From Dioscorea cayenensis subsp. rotundata (taxonomy: Eukaryota; Streptophyta; Magnoliopsida; Dioscoreales; Dioscoreaceae), in NCBI RefSeq assembly GCF_009730915.1, contig NC_052495.1:1-64000 (forward strand): a DNA stretch of 64,000 bases, in the 5' to 3' direction. Position 1 is the first letter of the stretch; the number at the start of each line of letters is the position of its first letter. The notes below the pieces were generated by a model. It had not been told where the DNA came from. It did not search any database and saw only the letters and a program-made list of their open reading frames with translations. Below are positions 23,944 to 40,100 of the stretch, one piece after another. A program made the position numbers and the translations under genes.

Positions 23944-25435
23944 TAAAATCACTATTCTTTTAATTATGTCGATCCGCTGAGGTGTTTTGGCTGCTAGTCC
24001 ACATTAACACTCTTAACCCCGCGAGTGAGCATAATACCATTGATCTCCCTTTTCTATTCATTCTCCAAGTTTGGGTTGAAATTAAAAGAAGCACAATTTC
24101 ATCTAATGGTTAAAATTAAAGGTTAATAAACACAATCTATCTATTATCCAAACAACTAACAACCAATTAACACTTGACAAATGGCGTTATGAGGAGCGTG
24201 TGATTGAGCATACCTTGCCCGATAATTTTTGCAATAAGGGCCCTTAAAATAGACTAACAGGACACAAACTTGAAACCCAAGCCTATTACAAATGGATAGA
24301 AGAAAAATAAATAAGATATTATAAGGGTCTATCCAAGCATACCAAATTAAGAATTTTGTTTTTCACAATTTTAAACAACAAGGAATTAAAATTGAAAAGA
24401 TTCTGCCATTAAAAACACAATGATATTAGCTTTGCATTGTATTAGAAGGATGTCATCAATGGAAAAATTTTGATGTTCCAAGTGGGATAGTGACATTAAA
24501 TATCAACTACAAAAATAGATTTCTGGCATTTGTAATTTTGCAAGACATGGTAACTAAACTAATACATCCCTCAATGATGATTTAAATTACACATACATAC
24601 CTATATATATATATATATTACTGGCCAAATCACCTAAAACAGAAATCAAAGTGGCTAGCGGGTTCTTCCTATGTGTGTATATATATATACATACTAGCCA
24701 CTCATCTAAACATAAGTCAAAGTGCTCTAAAAATTGGAAGCTAGTAATTAAAAAATCAGCCTATCATGTGTTATTTAAGTGATAACACATTTATTAAATT
24801 ATCCACTCAGAATCATTGGTCTCATGATCAACAGTCTTGACATCTAATAAAAATTCATATACTAAAGAAATAAATAACCAATGCCGGCACATCATCAAAT
24901 AATAAAATAAATTTCATATTTAAATAAAAATATTGAGAAACCTTACAATATCATTTAGTTGCATATAAAATAAAATATATGCAAAATTCATTTTTTTTTT
25001 CTACTTTTCCAAATTCCAAAACCCGAACATAATTTAACCCTAAGAGCATACAGATTTTTAAGAAACGGAAAAATACATGTTAACTTTTTCAAATAGATTA
25101 AACAAAAAAGAGAAACCCTAACCATTAAAGAATCAAAATAAGAACTAATAAAAGATAAACAGATCAAAGAAAGGAAAAAAAGAATCTACCACAAATACTC
25201 CTAGATGAGCGCTCGACACGAATGATTTTCTCACCCTTGCCACACACCCCCAAAGTTGATCAACGAGTGAGAGAGAAAGGCTACGAAGTTCTCTGGTTTT
25301 AATAATTTTATTTTTATCACATAAAAACTAATAATTATTAGGACTCACAATCTCTGAAAAGATAAAGTTAGTTTGTAATTTTAAATTTGTTTTAAAACAT
25401 GAAAAAAAATTAAATACAAGTGGAGTCCACATCTG

Positions 25436-25935
25436 GCATGCCCTTCTGAAATTATTTTATAGGACTAGTCCTTTCCGTTAAGCGAAGCAAGGGAATTTGC
25501 CTAGAAGGATTAAAGCATGTGTAGATAATTTATTAATAATAATAATGATTATTATTATTTACAACTAAATGCTTTTTCATGTGAAGAAATAAGAATAATA
25601 ATAAAAAAATCCCCCCAAGACTCCGGATTAAAAAATGAAAGAAAGAACAAGTAGTGCTGTCCTCAACCAAACAAAAGGAAATTTCATGTGTTGATAATCA
25701 TTAACAAATATATTAACATGGTGTGAAAACAGAAAAAAAAAAAATATATATATATATATATATACAGGACTTGACTGTAAACTTATACTCATCTCTTTGA
25801 AACATGTCTTCCAATGGGAACAAGTAAATAATAATTTATATTTGGAACGGGTGGCAGTTGTCGTGGGTACAAACTCAATTTAAAAACTCTTCAACAAATT
25901 AACCAAAAGAAATTGTTAACATTTGTGAGCATTGG
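25436..25935 (+). repeat. Mosaic copy of IDH 3' sequences
   Basis: 25500-25935 matches 29547-29862 in direct orientation, the DNA just beyond the 3' end of the intact IDH gene. In addition, 25436-25482 (around 'ggactagtcctttccgtta') is the reverse complement of 30323-30369 inside an IDH intron. The junction between the two pieces shows at least one rearrangement. Confidence 0.75.
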
Positions 25936-26115
25936 CAGAATATGAGCCTATGATCAAGAAAAAGAAGGACAAAGATGACGACAGTACCAGGGGAAAGGAA
26001 ATGGAAACGGGGAAAGGGAAAGGAAATGAAAATGGGGGATGGCCATGGTAATGGGAACGTCGGTGGCGGCGGCGTCGTCATCGGCGACCTGATGAGTTAT
26101 TTAGATGGTTTTTAA
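25936..26115 (+). pseudogene. Tail fragment of the glycine/lysine-rich ORF family
   Basis: A short GC-rich island holds the 3' part of a gene like that at 8687-9418: a Lys-rich start (IKKKKDKD), a GKGN-type tract, a short Gly run, and an end reading MSYLDGF then TAA at 26113-26115, comparable with MRHVNDFF. The frame is shifted between the Lys-rich and Gly-rich parts, and no 5' part is joined to it. The 3' UTR (ttcattttcctgcttttgtt and 'agtggcaatgaaat') also resembles that of the intact member. Confidence 0.6.
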
Positions 26116-26164
26116 TGTCTTTACGTTCATTTTCCTGCTTTTGTTTATGTTTCCACATAAAAGT

Positions 26165-26173
26165 GGCAATGAA

Positions 26174-26206
<33 letters not shown>

Positions 26207-28270
26207 TTAATAATTCTCATGTTAATAATAATAATTTTAATTTCAAATAATGTTTTGTATTTTAATAACAATTTTTATAAAAAAGATGAGAGGTTAAAAT
26301 GCAAAAAAATTATTTTTAAAATGCCCAGTCAGTCAACTAGCATTGATGTGATGTCTTTATTGTCATTTTGACAAATAAAATGGTCTTAGGATTAATTTTG
26401 ATAATATTAATAAAAGTGACCAAATAAAAAAAATCCTATAAAAAAGGCACTATAAAGGTAAATATTTGTATAAAGTTTAATAAGGTTTTCCCGTATTTTA
26501 AATAATAATTTAAGTATTTTTTAAAATTTTAAAAAATTTAATAATATTGTTTTTTTAATTTGAGTAGCAACTATGGAGTGTGTTAGGGCCTGGCGGTTTG
26601 TCAGAGAGCCGAACGTCGCTCTTCGAATTTACAGCTGGTATCCTCTTTCAATCCAAATTACAAAAATGCTATTTTGCTGCATGGGCTCAAAAAATAGACA
26701 CCGTCGGATTAATTTCTTAAATATAAATCCACCGTCGGATCTAAGCTTCTAAAAGATTCCCGTGCGAAATTATAAATATTGGCTCTCGTCTCCATCGTCT
26801 CCTGTATCACTCACCTTTTTTCCATACCTTAATGGCGCGATTGTCCACAACCTTCTCTAGCTCCTACTCCGTCTGTTAATAATAATAATAATAATTATTA
26901 TTATTGTTTCAATAATTCTCATGTTAATAATAATAATTCTAATTTCAAATAATGTTTTCTATTTTAATAACAATTTTTATAAAAGAGATGAGAGGTTAAA
27001 ATGCAAAAAATCATTTTTAAAATGCCCAGTCAGTCAGCACATGCTGGCTGACTGACTAGCATTGATGTGATATCCTTATTGTAATTTTGACAAATAAAAT
27101 GATCTTAGGACTAGTTTTGATAATATTAATAAAAATGACCAAATAAAAAAAAATCCTATAAAAAAAGGCAGTACAAAGGTAAATATTTTGTAAAAAGTTT
27201 ATTAGAGTTTTCCTATATTTTAAATAATATTTTAAGTATTTTTTAATTTTAAAAAATTTAATAATATTGTTTATTAATTTGAGTAGCAACTATGGAGTGC
27301 GTTGGGGCCTGGCGGTTTGTCAGAGCCGAACGTCGCTTCAAAGTTTTTTTTGCCATCATTTAATAAGTGTAAACTTAGAATCAAACTCTATATTGTGTGC
27401 AGATGTCCACAAATTTACCCATGCCTTTGTTAAGATACTGAAATGTATAGCTTCAACTGTAGGAAGCTCGGACAGTATACCTATGCTGAGCTCAGGAGGT
27501 AAACTGATTCTGCCGATTTGATATAGCTCATCAGCATACCTATGCTAAGCTCAAGAGGTAATCTGATTCTGCCAATTTGATATAGCTCATCAGCTTTCTT
27601 CGTTATCACTGTCGTCCAGCTTTCAATAATTATATATTTATTAAAAAAAAAGAACAATACCTTTGAAAAAAAGACCAAAATATTCTTTGAATTTACAGCT
27701 GTACTCTCCTCTTTCAATCCAAATTAAAAAAAATGCCACGGATAAAATAAACGAAAATAAAAACCAATTAATGTAACATTATTAAATTCAGATTTATAAT
27801 TTTTTTATTAAAAATAATTAAAAAAAAAGTAAATATTTATAAAAAGTTTATTAAGGTTTTCCCGTATTTTAAATAATATTTTAAGTACTTTTTAATTTTA
27901 AAAAATTAATATTATTGTTTATTAATTTGAGTAACAATTATGGAGTGCGTTGGGGCTGGCCGGCGTCGCTATTTGAATTTAGAGCTGTACCCTCCTCTTT
28001 CAATCCAAATTACAAAAATGCCACGTATTTTTGTTACATGGGCTCAAGAAAATAGACACCATTGGATTAATTCCCTAAATATAAATCCACCGTCGAATCT
28101 AAGCTTCTGGAAGATTCCCGTGCGAGATTATAAATATTGGCTTGCTCATTCATCGTCTCCATCGTCTCCCGTATCACTCACATTTTTCCCATATCCTAAT
28201 GGCGTGATTGTCCCAACGTTCTCTAGCTCTAGCTCCCTGCTCCGCCGGTCGGTTAATAATAATAATAATA
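26165..28270 (+). repeat. Repeated orphan promoter/leader units of the ORF family
   Basis: Three direct units (about 26165-26885, 26880-27330 and 27830-28270) each begin with (TAA)n. The first and third then run through 'gagtagcaactatggagtg', GGGGC(C)TGGCGG or similar, 'ccaccgtcggatctaagctt', a TATA-like ATTATAAATATTGGC and an ATGGCG start region. The second unit breaks off after its first half. The same upstream block precedes the ORF at 49156. In unit 1 the frame gives only MARLSTTFSSSYSVC before a TAA inside a (TAA)n tract; in unit 3 the third codon is TGA. They are promoter copies without genes. Confidence 0.65.
27473..27590 (+). repeat. 59-bp tandem duplication
   Basis: Two adjacent 59-bp units (27473-27531 and 27532-27590) contain 'atacctatgct' and 'tttgatatagctcat' and differ by a few substitutions. 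They sit in the sequence that interrupts the second promoter unit. Confidence 0.85.
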
Positions 28271-28605
28271 ATTAATAATTACTGTTTTAATAATTCTCAT
28301 ATTAATAATAATAATAATTCTGATTTCAAAAAATATTTTTTATTTTTAATAACAATTTTTATAAAAGATACGAGATCAAGATAGTCATGTCTGAGCCATC
28401 TGGCACGGCATCCGTTGGTGCTGGCACCGCCGTTAACTAAACCGTTAAGACCATTGTCACCATCGAGTCGTTGGTGTGGTTTGGACTCGTACCACCATTT
28501 TCCATCTTCTTAATCAGTGATCTTACCTATTGGATTACCTGACACGTTTTGTTCAACAAGGTATTACTGTTGAATATCAGGGCCAATCTCGTTGCATAAG
28601 TTGTG

Positions 28606-28860
28606 AGGCTGGTGTCGTGGGTGGGGCTAGGGTCGAGGACTCGTGGGTGGCCAGGTTTGGGGTTTGGGTGCGGCCAGGTTTGGAGTTGTGGGTGCCAGGT
28701 TCGGGGTCATGGGTGCGGCCAGATTCGGAGTAGTGGGTGTCGGTTCGGAGTCATGGGTGTCGATTCGGAGTCATGGTGCCAGTTCGGGGTCGTGGGTGCG
28801 TAAGGGCTAAGTTTCTTGGGTGCCGGGTTCGGAGTTGTGGGGGCCAGCGTTCTGTGAATC
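28606..28860 (+). repeat. G/T-rich minisatellite
   Basis: A degenerate array with short variable units built on GGGTGCGGCCAGGTTCGGAG, with GTCATGGGTG or GTCGTGGGTG variants. All three plus frames stay open for 60 or more codons as a result of composition, so I do not call a gene. The strand asymmetry (G-rich on plus) could favour G-quadruplexes. Confidence 0.6.
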
Positions 28861-29546
28861 AGTTGCCAGTTCGGTCCAACCACTCACATAAAACCAATTT
28901 TTTAATGAACTGCGAGTTAATAAAATAATTTTAAATAATTCTAATTTTAAATAATAATAATAATCAAAATATTTATAATAATAATAATTCTAATTTCAAG
29001 TAATATTTTTTATTTTAATAACAATTTAAAAGAAATGTTAAAAAACCCCATAAATAAGCTATTTAAAACATTATAAAAGAGATGAGGGATTAAAATAAAA
29101 AAAACTATTTTTAAAATACCCACTTAGCAGCACAGTCAACGCCCATGTACTGATTGTGCTGACTAGATATTGATGTGATGATTCTATGATCATTTTAACT
29201 GTCATTTTGACAATATTAATAAAAAAAAGCCAAATAGTGGGAAAACACCCCTTTTATATATTCTAAGTTTTTAGAGATTTTATGTGAAGTTTATTTCTCT
29301 CTAAAAAAACATTGAATAAAGATTTAATAGTAGTTATTGGGGTTGTTGTTCGTAATTTATTTATTGATTTATTTAATTTTTAGTCAACTTAATAATAAAC
29401 CGACAGAAAAATACATTATTAGAAAAAAGAGAGTTTTTGGAAATACCTAAACTTGGTTCTACAATATGTGAATAATTTGAAAGAATTTTAGATTATTTTC
29501 AGTTAATTTTATAATGGTAATTTCTTTTTTATTATCCACCATTAGG

Positions 29547-29862
29547 ATTAAAGCATGTGTAGATAACTTATTAATTATAATAATGATTATTATTATTCAC
29601 AACTAAATGCTTTTTCATGTGAAGAAATAAGAATAATAATAAAAAAATCCCCCAAAACAGAAAATATATATATATAAACAGGACTTGACTGTAAACTTAT
29701 GCTCATCTCATTGAAACATGTCTTCAAATGGGAACAAGTAAATAATAATTTATATTTGGAACGGGTGGCAGTTTTCATGGGTACAAACTCAATTTGAAAA
29801 CTCTTCAACAAATTAACCAAAAGAAATTGTTAACATTTGTGAGCATTGGCAGATTATTACAA
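29547..29862 (+). repeat. IDH downstream flank, source of the 25.5-kb copy
   Basis: Direct match to 25500-25935, including 'actaaatgctttttcatgtg' and 'ttaacatttgtgagcattgg'. Here it continues into the 3' UTR of the intact IDH gene, so this copy is in its original context. Confidence 0.75.
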
Positions 29863-30018
29863 ACAAGTTGAACAAAGTTGAAAGAAATTCAAATGAAATG
29901 ATGAAGAATTATTTAAAATTGAACTTGAGCATTTGCAGCTCAAGCAATGTGTGGCCGGAAAAATAAGTTCATCAATTATCAACTGCACTGATTGTCTATA
30001 CCAAAAGACGGAAGGCTT

Positions 30019-32936
<2,918 letters not shown>

Positions 32937-34149
32937 AGAGGAAGCTTGAAGGAGGACTACCACCACTACACCTGCATTATTTTTTAGATAAAAAACAATT
33001 TTGCCACTGAATTAATCCAAAACCTAACGAATTAAGATAGTTTGTCACAAAATCAAATGCAAACTCTTGAAAAACTTGAGAATTCAACAATCGACCTTCC
33101 TGCCAACTAGATCGGCCCAAAACAACAACTTCAACAGAGAAACACATATATCGCCCTAATATATACCGAAATTCCAAACTACCAATTCAAAGCCAGCATT
33201 ATAGGCGACCACATCAAATTATGAATTTTTTTTCTCCAATAACTTTTAGCATAAAAAATAGATTCCTCAACCAATGGTACTGTTCCAAACTTCTTAGCAA
33301 TCCATAAACCTCTTGATCACCAAAGAATTGAAACCATAACCTCTAAACCAAAACCAAAACTCCCAGCTGGAACCACCACCACACATGGAAATCAAAACCA
33401 ACCAAAAAAACCCGAAAATCAGCGCATTACCTGGGTAAAGGCGTAGCCAGAGAGAGATCAAAGAGCGAAATCTAGAGACAAGAAGATCGAAGAGCAACGA
33501 GAGGGAGAGAGAAAGAGCTCAAATGAGACGGCGAGAGAGAAAGAGAGAGAGGTCGCCGGAGACGAAGAGAACCAAAAGAAGGACGATGCGGCATAATATA
33601 ACACTGAGAAACTTAGTAGAGCCGTTGGATCAAACCATTTTGTGATTTAGGATGAATCAAACGGTCCAGATTAAGAACTGAGGTCAAGAGAGCGTGGGCT
33701 GACTCTGGGCTGGGCTACGTTTATTGGGCCTAACCTGAAAAACATTTGAGAGTTTTACAAAAACACCCCTGAATGTTTGATAATTATATATGAAGTTAGC
33801 ATCTTATTTACTATTTATAATTTATTATTATTCTGTGAAAGAGCAATGAAGCATATTATGCACAGATGATTTATTTTATTTTGTTTTTATCTAAAAGCAA
33901 TTTTTATCAAGAAAAATCAGTAATGTTAAAACGACAGAAGACATAATATAGTCAGACAATTATAGCTTCAAGACTGACCTTCATTAATGTCCAACAAAAT
34001 ACCACTTTAATAGCATCAAGAATACATTGGACTTTATCACATTCTCAAAGAACATGGGAATAAACTACAAACAACAAGTAATATATGCTCATATAAAGTG
34101 ACTCAGAGTTGGTCATGAAAAGAAATCATCCTTCCTCCCCTTGATGTTG

Positions 34150-37100
34150 TCAGGCTGGCTTGTTTGAATCAGGAACATTCACTTGATGAAGATGGTGAGG
34201 AGAATTCAATTGCTCATGAATGTCCTTGAACTTATCCTTGAGCTTCTGAATCTGTGATCCAAAAAACCAGTACTTTGAAAAATCAATCTCTACTGCCATT
34301 TACTGATATATTTAAATGGTAAAGCATACTTTAAAAGATCGATGTTGTTACCCGTTTTAACTCGATCTCTAACTCGCGTTTCCGCTGACCAAGTGAATGC
34401 AGCAGCTGAGTGACGTCAAATATGTTGTCCAAGTCATCTTCGAATACAGACTCCAGGTCTTCTCTCAAAAGTGTTGGCAGTTTGTCAACCACCGGCATGA
34501 GAAGAAAGCAATTGAACTGAAAAAGAGACATCAGAGATATCAGATGGATATGCATGATCAAATGGCACTATGCTTTGTATATATTTGTCTGGCTTACGAA
34601 CCTTCAATTCGGTGGATACCAGAAAATGTTCTTTGATGCCATGGAAAATCTGATGGACTAGCGCGTAAACAATCCTTTCAGATGAAGGAGCTAGCCTTCT
34701 GTTCCATAACGTGCTGTCTAGAAGATCGACAAGCCTTGCCTCTGTTGTATGAGAAATGTCAAAACTTGATTTTGATTCTACCTTCAACCTGGATTCTAAT
34801 TTGTTGTCACTAATGGTTTGCCCGAAGGATGACTCTTGCGGAAGGGCTGAACAAGATAGGTTCGCACTGGAAGAAGAGTGTTCGGTGCCAGCAAATGAGT
34901 CTAAAAAGTGACGTAAACCCGCACGATTCTGTAATCCAGTGATTGGAATTTAGAAAACAAGAAAATAATAAACAATATCAATTTGAATACTGCAGAGTTT
35001 GTGCAAAAGTTCTTTAAGAAACCTTGTTGTGGAGGGACCAGGACACATAACGGGTGGTGCTTGTTAAATCCTCCATGCATCTGCCATAACATCATATAAA
35101 CAAGACCAAATTAAGTGTACTCTCTGATGCTCTTTGACTTCAACTACTGGCTAGAATAACAAAATAAAAAGTTAACAGGAAGCTTTTGTCATAAAACTCA
35201 TTGGTAAATGGGTTTATTTTATTCAAAGGGATCATAACTTGACAGCAATGATGCACAGGAAAGTATAGATGGAAGTGGTAAAGAACTTGAGCTGAACACC
35301 AGATGACATCTAAATGCAGCTCTCCCTTATTTTTCAAAGGAGAATCAATATATTCCCCCACACAAAAAAACCGCAATTATTGCAACTTGCAAGTGAAAAT
35401 AACCAAAAACTCAATGAACAAACAACGCTTTTGAAGAATTTAAGTTATTTACTTATCACGGCATGCTCGCTCTGTTGATTCAGCAAAATTATTGAAAGCA
35501 ACCTCAACACGCCTTAAAAACACTTCATGGCCACTGAGATATTCCCCATCTTTCTGTTAAATATAATTATTAGGCAGTGCACAGGAAAAGAGAACTTCAA
35601 AATTCAAAAGGAACAGATACCTGGAGTAGATATACAGAAATCGGGAGTAGCCTCTTCAATATGTACAACAGCCTAAATCCCAGCTGTTGCAAAAGACCAA
35701 AACAATTTTACATGGTGAAGATACACTAAAAATAATAAAGCAACAATTCTTTGTTTCTACTAAATCCCAGCTGTTGCAAATGACCATAACAATTTTACAT
35801 GGTGAAGATACACTAAAAATAAGAAAGCAATAATTCTTTGTTTCTACACTGTATCCAAACATACAAATCTAGGAGAAATACTAGAGAAAGAGATGCATGT
35901 GCATATCAAATGGAATTAACTATTTCTGTGGAATTTTGACCTGAAGATAAGTCTCTAGGTTATTCAGCAGTGGCAAACTTAATGACAGATTCTCAATAGA
36001 CATCGGATACTCTACTAAATAAGAGCACAAATAAGCCAATACACAGTTCATCTCTAAAAGGTGTCACTAGTTTCAGTTTTCACTTATAACTCACACTGGA
36101 GTCTTCTAAACTCTGCTGGAAACAACCTCTATTTCAAGTGTCTGTAAGGCAAGCTCAATAGAACAAAAGATAGGAAGACATGCTGAAGGAAATTCTTGCA
36201 AGACTGAGGCAATGGCATGTATTAGTTACAATTTGACTTTCTTGGTCTGTTTTGTTTGTTTGCAACATGGTTAGTTAAATGAACTAGCACATATCAAGGG
36301 GATGTATTAGAGCAACTAGAAGCCTACAGCGATTAATTTGGTAAATATGAATCTTAAGTCTGCATTTCTCATCCTATCAGCTTATGTATTTGAGTTAATT
36401 GAGTCCAAATAAAACATTTGGTTTGCATCTAACAGCATGCACAATTTTTTTTGCTAGGCAGGCTCATGTCAAAATATTAACGCATTACCTTGGATATCAT
36501 TCAGAGGGCATACAATGTGCACCGAATGATATAAACTAACAAAGTTGTAATGAGCACACACCTGGTGAAGGAAAGGCTCAAAAGTGTCACGAGCTTTTGC
36601 AACAGCAATCACACATGCAGTCCTGACGACAAAAAATTAGAAATTGGGTTACCGCCTCGGAAAACCATGAATGACTAAATTTAGGAATAGAAAAGCTATA
36701 GATAGAAAAGGCTCAGAGAACCTAGAGTAGTTTGTTCCATCATGAATATCTTCAACCCCACATGCATTTACAATTTCTTCCCTTGTAATTGGGGGGCACT
36801 TGACACCGCCTACCACAAGACGGAATTCTGCCATTGCACGATGATATTGTGCACCGCCATAAAGACGCATACCTGCATTCTAAACACGAAGGCCACAGAA
36901 TCTTACTTAATATCAAACAAGTGAATGCCATTGGTCAAACAAATTCCAGAATAGTAATCCAGGCTAAACAGAACTGACTCATCTGAACAACCTCAAAAAT
37001 GTAATTCGGAATTTATTGGTTTGGAAAGTTCGCTTTGAACAAAGGTAAATATATATATAAGAAATCAAGAATGTGACTAAACAAAACAACCATAACAGAC

Positions 37101-40100
37101 CAGCCCAGTTTTATAGTTCGGAAGACTACTGTGCAACAAATCTGTAAACCATATGCCATTCTTGGAGATGTTCTAAGAGTGAATGGAATCATGTTCAAGA
37201 ATTTGCAAACTTTGCACAATCCTTCTTCCAGATGCTGAAAGACTTTATACCTTCTTTTATAAATGCGGAAAAAAAATTGAGAGGCGTGATTGATTCTGAG
37301 GTAATATCAATTTCCTAGGGACCCCAACCTCTTCATAATTTAGCATAAACTGTAAGATTAAAAATACATGTTCTCCACATGGTTTTTAAAACTTCATGCA
37401 TCATTCTTGAAAAAATATAAGTATGAATAAACCAGTCCAGCAAAAGTAGCCCATGATTAAGATTTATGGGGAAAACAATCTAAAGTTACCAATATCATGA
37501 TGAGCTATTCAGCCGCTATATGACTTACAGGCATCATCTTGGGAGGAAACTGCAGGCCATCAGTGCCTATAAAGGCTCCCCCATTGGTCCTCTCATCCTG
37601 AAGTGTTTCTCCTGTGACCAAAACCATGTAACATGAACAAGCAAACATATTCTGCAGATAAATATACTCGAAAATGACTAATTCCAGAACCAAATGTGTG
37701 AAATAAGGCAGTCATCTAGAGAATTGAGGAAAATAGGATCTTCTTACCAAACTTATCAGGAGGTGCCACCACCGTGCCTTTTAAAAGTAAAGATATCTGA
37801 AGAAAAGCAAAAAAATTTCTTAAAAGAAAAAATAATTTGCATTTGTTAATCAATGAAGTAGCAGGAGATTTGGTCTGTATAAACTTTCTAACTCAGAAAA
37901 TTAGTAGGATTTTTATGAAAAGCAAAAGCTACCGAGTACCTTCATCAGAAATGAATCGTGGAAGGCTCGCCCTTTCTCTTTTAATTTTACTTCATCCAAA
38001 TTACTGCATAATAGACAATTAAATAATTGGTTATATGATTGAAACATTACAACAAGAAAAAAAATTAAATGTACATACCTGATTTCTTGATTAATTTCAC
38101 GTAGCTTTCTAGTTGCACTTCGATATTCCTTTTCAAGAAGTGGAATAATAAGTGGAACACAATCCATATACCTTCATATCAACATTTGAAATAAATTAAA
38201 TAGATTCAATTAAATGTGTGCGTATGTGAGTGTGTGAAATTTAAATGTTGTTAGTGCTCACTCAGAGAAGTAACATAGATGTACCTTTTCCTAAGCAAAT
38301 CTTCTAAGAATAACCTAAGGCTGCTTACACCTATTCTGCTTCTTTCTTCCCTAGTCAACAGCCTCCCTAACTTTTCCTCCAAGCATGCAATGTCTTCAAT
38401 TTCCCTCAAAGAAATGGCCTACATTCAAACTTAAACAAATTAAGGGATAAGATAAAAGAACTATTAAGCGCATGAAGTATTCAATAACCATTTTGATCTC
38501 CACTTGGCCCTGCTAAATACAAATGCATCTACATTTAGTTAGAGAACCTTAATTTTTTTTAATACATTCCAAATGAAGAGTTCCCATTTATAGTTAAGCC
38601 TGTCAGAAAAGTAAAAAAACTGTATCTGTCATTGAATGAAGAACTCTCGCTAATTTTGTTAACACCAAGGTCAAGCATTCTATCAAAAGGGTAATCAATT
38701 TCCACCTTTCAGCTATCAACATACAAATAGGTGCAAATTAGTGGACTAAATGCTCAAATCAGGTAAGTAATAGACTTTAAGCAGGTTGGGTAGTTTAAGG
38801 TGCATGAGGATTTATTTGATGGACCAAATCAATTGTATCATGCTATGATATTAATAAAAAATTTGTGTAACTGGAACTGACAAAATTTAAAATTCAAACA
38901 GCTGGTGAAATTCCACAAAACTCAGAATCAAGTAGTTATAAAGAAACTGAACTTTTTTAAATTCTTCATTTGATCTGTAAACTGCATCATTTCCAGGACC
39001 AACTCTACCAGATGGTACAGAAGTAAAGAAGGGCGAGTCACCCAACAAGCAACCATCCAATGTATAAGCAGGTGGCTTAAGAAAAACTTCTACATCCGAA
39101 GACCTTGCAAATTGAGGAATCCTTGTGTCAAACTTTGTGGACACTATGACAGCCCTTGACAGCTCAGGATCAACCTGCAATACCAGATATTCCATCAGCA
39201 TGCAAAGCAATACCAGATACCACCACCCCCACTCCCCAAACCCCCGCCCCCAAAACCCCAAAAAAAAATGTTGTACGAACTTGCATCACTATTCGGCGTG
39301 TAGTGGCATTACTCCAATCACTGCAGTCTTCCAGACACAATATAATGTACTCTTTTTGCTGCATTTTAGCTCGAACAAGTGCCTCAACGGCCCGAGCCTG
39401 GCTCTGCAAGATTCAATTTATCAAGAGAAAGTGATAATAGAAATAAGCAACTACCACAGGATCATAGGTTTCACACACTCACTCACACACACGCGCATAT
39501 ATGCCAAATTGAATGTTTTAAGCAGTTTATCAAACAATTACTACTCTGAAATATCAAATAAAGCTGATGACCTACATAACTAAAGTCAATCTTAGTTTAT
39601 TATAAAAAAGAAACTATTTGTGGCTAACTGTAGAAATCCTGAAATGTGAACAGAAATTATATATAAGCAACAAATTGTGAAAACATTTCACTGGATACTC
39701 AAATCACAAAGAACCATCCAAAGAAAAAAGATCAATAGCCTATCTGAAATAAAAAGCTATGGATCCACATCAAACAAAATAAATTAAAAGATAATAAATT
39801 GTCATACCTGTAAAGCTCGATTTTTTCGACCTGGTGCAGGAGCAACAAGACCCGGAGTATCAATTATAGTAAGATTTGGACAATATTTATATTCAATTTT
39901 TATGATGATATCCTTTTCAGAAAACTGGCGTGGCTCATTCTCCAATCTCATGTTCTCTGCTTCAATATAAGCCTACAAAAACCATATGAGCCATATAAAT
40001 CATAAATAAGTATTCATACCAGTGTAACTATGGGACTCATAAAATAGATAAAGCAGTCCAAATAAGGAAAACTCTCACTTTGTTCCACCGCTATTACAAT

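Larger units (their letters stand above)
20222..24262 (+). repeat. Direct repeat, copy 2, expanded by insertions
   Basis: Matches 2346-4195 in the same orientation over 20222-21648, 22780-22920 and 24224-24262. Two interruptions are absent from copy 1: an element at 21649-22779 and a block of about 1.3 kb at 22920-24224, which itself contains the MITE at 23304-23943. Confidence 0.85.

Noticed and set aside
28530..28928. Three overlapping plus-strand frames rich in Gly, Val and Cys
   Set aside because: Open only because the minisatellite lacks stop codons. All frames look equally good, and none has a homologue that I recognise.
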